From assembly GCA_008360955.1 (NCBI GenBank), contig LUCM01001554.1:86716-150715 (forward strand): a stretch of DNA of 64,000 nucleotides. The letters are read 5' to 3'. A model generated the notes under the pieces. The model searched no databases. It saw only the letters and a program-made list of their open reading frames with translations, and had not been told where the DNA came from. A program made the translations under genes and the position numbers. Origin of the DNA: Fasciolopsis buskii. Taxonomy: Eukaryota; Platyhelminthes; Trematoda; Plagiorchiida; Fasciolidae. Of this stretch, positions 60,501 to 64,000 are shown piece by piece (positions within the stretch are counted from its first letter, which is position 1; each line of letters opens with the position of its first letter).

Positions 60501-63500
60501 TTCTTAATTAGGAACCGACCTACGGATCACGCTTAAAGGACACCTCTTGTGTCTAATTTCCGTCCTTGGTCACATGAATCACTGTGAACCGGATGTTGAT
60601 TGGCATATTGCTTACATTCCAGTTTTTTGACATTTCTTCCGATTACGTGAACCTTTTCTCAATAACATGGTGCTATCTTCTGTCCATTAATGTGCGTTTG
60701 ATATGTTTATTCCTGGTCACTTGACGGCTTTTGCTGATTACTCTGCCCAGATCTTGAAAAGAAAAACGAATCCCAACTTTCAGTAGCTCAGTTAATTTCC
60801 AAGAATAATAAGTGCACGGTTCATACATGGAAGACATCCTACGAGAGAGATGTAGTATTTCGGTGAAATGAAAGCGATACTACACGGATGACTTTACTTG
60901 ATTTTCTTTCCTGTTTTTGATTCTACTCCTCAGGCACTAGTTTGCAGGGTGACCAGGAACGAAATCTGTCCCCAGTTCTACCAAATCACGAGGTCAGAAA
61001 TTTCGTAGTACCTTGAGGATTTCAACTTTTGGAATCAAGGTTTATTATTATTTCAGGCATACATTAGTAGCTTTCCCAGTCATGTGCCTAGTGTCGTATC
61101 CGGTGGAATCGGTAACGCATCCGTAACTCGTGTATCTACACGTAGGCTAAAAAGCAATCGCGTTCCAAATCCTTCCTGATTTTGCTTCCAGTGTATTCTG
61201 CCTCTTTTGCATCTGAATAAAACGCATAATGTTCACATTTTCCATACTAATTTCCAAATCATTTTTTTCCTGCCAGTTTGCTTAACAACGTTTTTGTTGT
61301 AAATTTGTTACTTCATCGTAACAGTAACGGACTGGTTGTTTGCTACCTCCACTTAGAAGCCAAATGACTAGCTGGAGCGCAGGTGCATCAAATCTTGAAT
61401 TACTTTATTCTTAAGGATCGTATGCAAAATCATCAGGCCGCTGATTAGCGGTCTACCGTTTGGGTATTTCTGGAGCACCAAGTCAGGATTTTACTCAATC
61501 CGTCTAGTAAATATCTTCAGTTATTTCGTTACTGCACAGCGAACATTTCGGATGTCCGCATTCGTCTTCGACACCCATTAGTCTTGATCATCGTAATTTG
61601 GTTCTTCACTCGCTACTCTGAACGTTACAGATAAGGACTCTAGCAGATGATGGAAACGATTTGCACAATGAATGCTAATGGAATATTAAACCAGGTTGCC
61701 ACATTGTCTTTCCGAGAATCAAACTTGGTGAACAACTTTTACGATTTTGCCATCATACCGCGGTATATTAATTTAGGTTAAGGGATTGGACCTGTAAGGA
61801 ATAAGGGTGAATGAGAATGGCATTTTTTGGAGTTAAGTAAGGGCTCTGGCCATTGTACTTACTGTGCTTTATCAACAAGTCCACGCAGGCGGGCAAACAT
61901 ACACTCATGTGTGCTACAGTGAACGATGGCCAAATTCTATTCTGTTTTAATTTGAGCACATTGTGTCTACTGATCGGGACTCGTCAATTGCCAGATCACT
62001 GTTTCTTCCCTCCGTTTATGCGCCTGATCGAATCTATGAAGGATTCCATGAACAAAAGTCCATCTTCGCAATTAGCCTTTATGAACAGCTTACAAAAACC
62101 AATTTATGGGTTTACGGTTGCCTCCAGACAACATACTGACACAATTCTATGGTGGCCATTTTATGAGCTTGTGTTCGTCTTAGTCAAAATCTAAATAAAA
62201 GTAGTGTTCAAAATCTTTAGCAGCTACAAATCCATTGTTAATGAATTATTTTTAGGTGGGCCAAGCCAATTCAAGTGTAATTAAGTCAAACTAAGTCACC
62301 AGACTTGATATATTGAACTGCAGTGCAAACACGTGAATACAAACTAGCAACACACAGATAGTCAACAGATGTCTGCTTGTAAAATCTACTCAGTCTAATC
62401 TTCTTCTTATAACAGTGCTTTGGCGAAAATCCTTATTTAGATTGTAGAAAAATAAGTTTTCCGGGAGTAAAAACACAACTGCTTTGTTTGATGCATGCAA
62501 GAGATGGTTGGGAACAAACTGAAATGCTATGCTTATGACAACTTACGAGGAGGTTTGTTGCCGGGAATAGAAAAACTCCAGCGAAACAAGAAAAAACGTA
62601 ACAGTCATCGGGGATCAATTCTTATTGAAAGTGCCGATATTCGGAAAAATTCTTCTCTGCAAAATCAGGTACGGGGCGAAGATAAGACACGATTTTCAAC
62701 GTTAGTGGCCAATTTTTTCGAAATTTTGAACGATATACATGACCCACCATCAAATCGGTGATTAATTTGGTTGTAAGCAGACATGGCCTTCTTTTGTGGT
62801 ACTATTTTTAGTCCGATAGTGAACACTTCACCGGCCTTACTGATTGATGTCAAATGGCACGGGAACTTCGGGTGCGTTGATACTCTACCTGTTAATTCTT
62901 ACCAATTTTAATTCTATATGGTTTAATTTCAGAGGTTGACCCTTACCAATTTTAACTGGTCTTGTAGATGGTATTCATGTAATAACTGATACCAGGGCGG
63001 GAATGACTGCTGTTTCAAGGAGTAACACGGCAAGACCCCCCCAGAATAAGTAGGTTAGGGAAGGCCAAAATGCGCAACTGGAAGTGGAAGAAAAGAACAG
63101 CCCGGGATTATTATTCCACAGATCCGAAAAATTCAGTGAGAGTGAGCACAATATCGATTAAAGACAAAACGATATAGTATACAAAAAACAGAAAAGAAAT
63201 AAGCATCGAGTTAGAGAACTTCTAACAACATGAATGGCAACTGGTGAATAAAATGACGCGAGATACAGCTATCCGAGGAATCCGCGTGAATGTCAAATGG
63301 ACAAGATTTATTTGTTAGCAGCTTCTCGATTTTATTAAATAAACACTCGTTTTTAACATTTAGTACCCAAAGAATTTCTACTAAATAGTGGCTATAATTC
63401 AGGAAGCAGGCAGAGAGATTTCATTTACGCGGATGTCATATGCCGGCAATGTGAGGACGTCCATGAACCTAGTCAAAAATCTGCACTGTATCAAGAATGA

Positions 63501-64000
63501 AAGAACAAACCGGTGTGCATCGGCCAGAAAGTGGACCTGTTCAGTGAACAGCGAGCAGGAGATGTTCCGTTAGGCCAGAAAATCAGCAGCTCTGAACGCA
63601 GAAGGATCATCTAGCGACCAAGAGGGTTAGCAACATAGTTGCATTACATGAGGTATTCGAACGCATTCGAATTTTCTCATTGCAGATGGGCGTATTAAAT
63701 TTGATCGAAAAATTTTCACAGGTAGAACGTATCCAACGCAGCCAATAAATTGATCAAATATCACACTGGATATGATACGAGGACTCAAAATAACAGCGAA
63801 TCACGGAAAATACAAATTGATTTTGGAGTGCACTTGTAAGCGATTACGTGTTTCAAATCCTACTCGGGAAAAAAGACGTGCGAAGAGGACAGCCAATTGG
63901 TTCTGCTTGCAGATACGCAAGCAATTTTGAATGGAGACCTCTTAGGAATGCATCTCGATTCTACTCGAATGATGGCAAACAAACCGTTTTGACCATAGCG
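57540..64000. other. Unassigned stretch
   Basis: Six kilobases with frames up to 120 codons (plus 59760-60122, ending in a (TA)n tract) and no recognised domain. An (AT)n tract lies at 60100-60121. A 14-base direct repeat (CTTACCAATTTTAA at 62898 and 62942) is present. A tRNA-like look near 61105-61175 was rejected. Confidence 0.5.
60100..60121. repeat. (AT)n microsatellite
   Basis: An alternating AT tract with one C interruption. Confidence 0.9.

Noticed and set aside
61105..61175. tRNA-like reading on the plus strand (GGTGGAATCGGTAACGC and CGTTCCAAATCC)
   Set aside because: The B box lacks the invariant GGTTCGA core and no arms pair convincingly.

Overview
This window looks like repeat-rich, gene-poor nuclear DNA of a flatworm, most likely a trematode or cestode. 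The evidence is indirect. The only recognisable coding sequence is decayed retrotransposon: RTE-like and CR1-like non-LTR elements and gypsy reverse transcriptase, with wording typical of flatworm copies. There are also tRNA-derived SINE-like repeats, one family carrying a hammerhead-ribozyme-like core, as known from schistosomes. Only short, mostly overlapping reading frames occur (none above 205 codons). There is no operon structure, rRNA gene, intact tRNA gene or CRISPR array, and microsatellites are common. The species assignment is inference.

Layout. At 0.9-5 kb there are tRNA-like repeat heads, a (CA)n tract, two gypsy RT fragments in opposite orientation (3416-3619 plus; 4559-4828 minus) and between them copy A of a SINE with a hammerhead-like core. 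At 5.9-6.7 kb there is an RTE-like LINE fragment on the minus strand. From 6.7 to 18.2 kb there is mostly featureless sequence with simple repeats, one tRNA-like relic and copy 1 of a tRNA-derived SINE (about 14.73-14.89 kb). At 18.26-19.94 kb lies a CR1-like LINE copy that begins inside the pol region. From 20 to 45 kb there are a few weak coding candidates, microsatellites, a perfect hairpin, SINE copy B at 35.5 kb and the second tRNA-SINE copy at 44.5 kb. At 45.03-46.06 kb there is an RTE-like LINE fragment on the plus strand. At 49.38-52.42 kb is the largest element, a nearly complete but broken CR1-like LINE with endonuclease, linker and RT. At 54.0-54.66 kb is a third RTE-like fragment. 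The rest, to 64 kb, has no recognised gene.

How the parts relate. LINEs encode endonuclease and reverse transcriptase that copy their own RNA into the target, and SINEs borrow that machinery. Three of the four fragments that reach the RT catalytic box have lost its canonical form (YVDG, YGAD, YIDS). The CR1 copies keep YIDD but carry stops and frameshifts. Nothing here looks mobile now. The two CR1 copies share a 3' end made of an ACAAT-like pentanucleotide repeat instead of poly(A).

No host gene could be identified with confidence. A few open frames (minus 20310-20582 with a signal-peptide-like start, minus 23226-23651, plus 29469-29931, minus 57047-57535) are listed as weak candidates for exons or unknown remnants.
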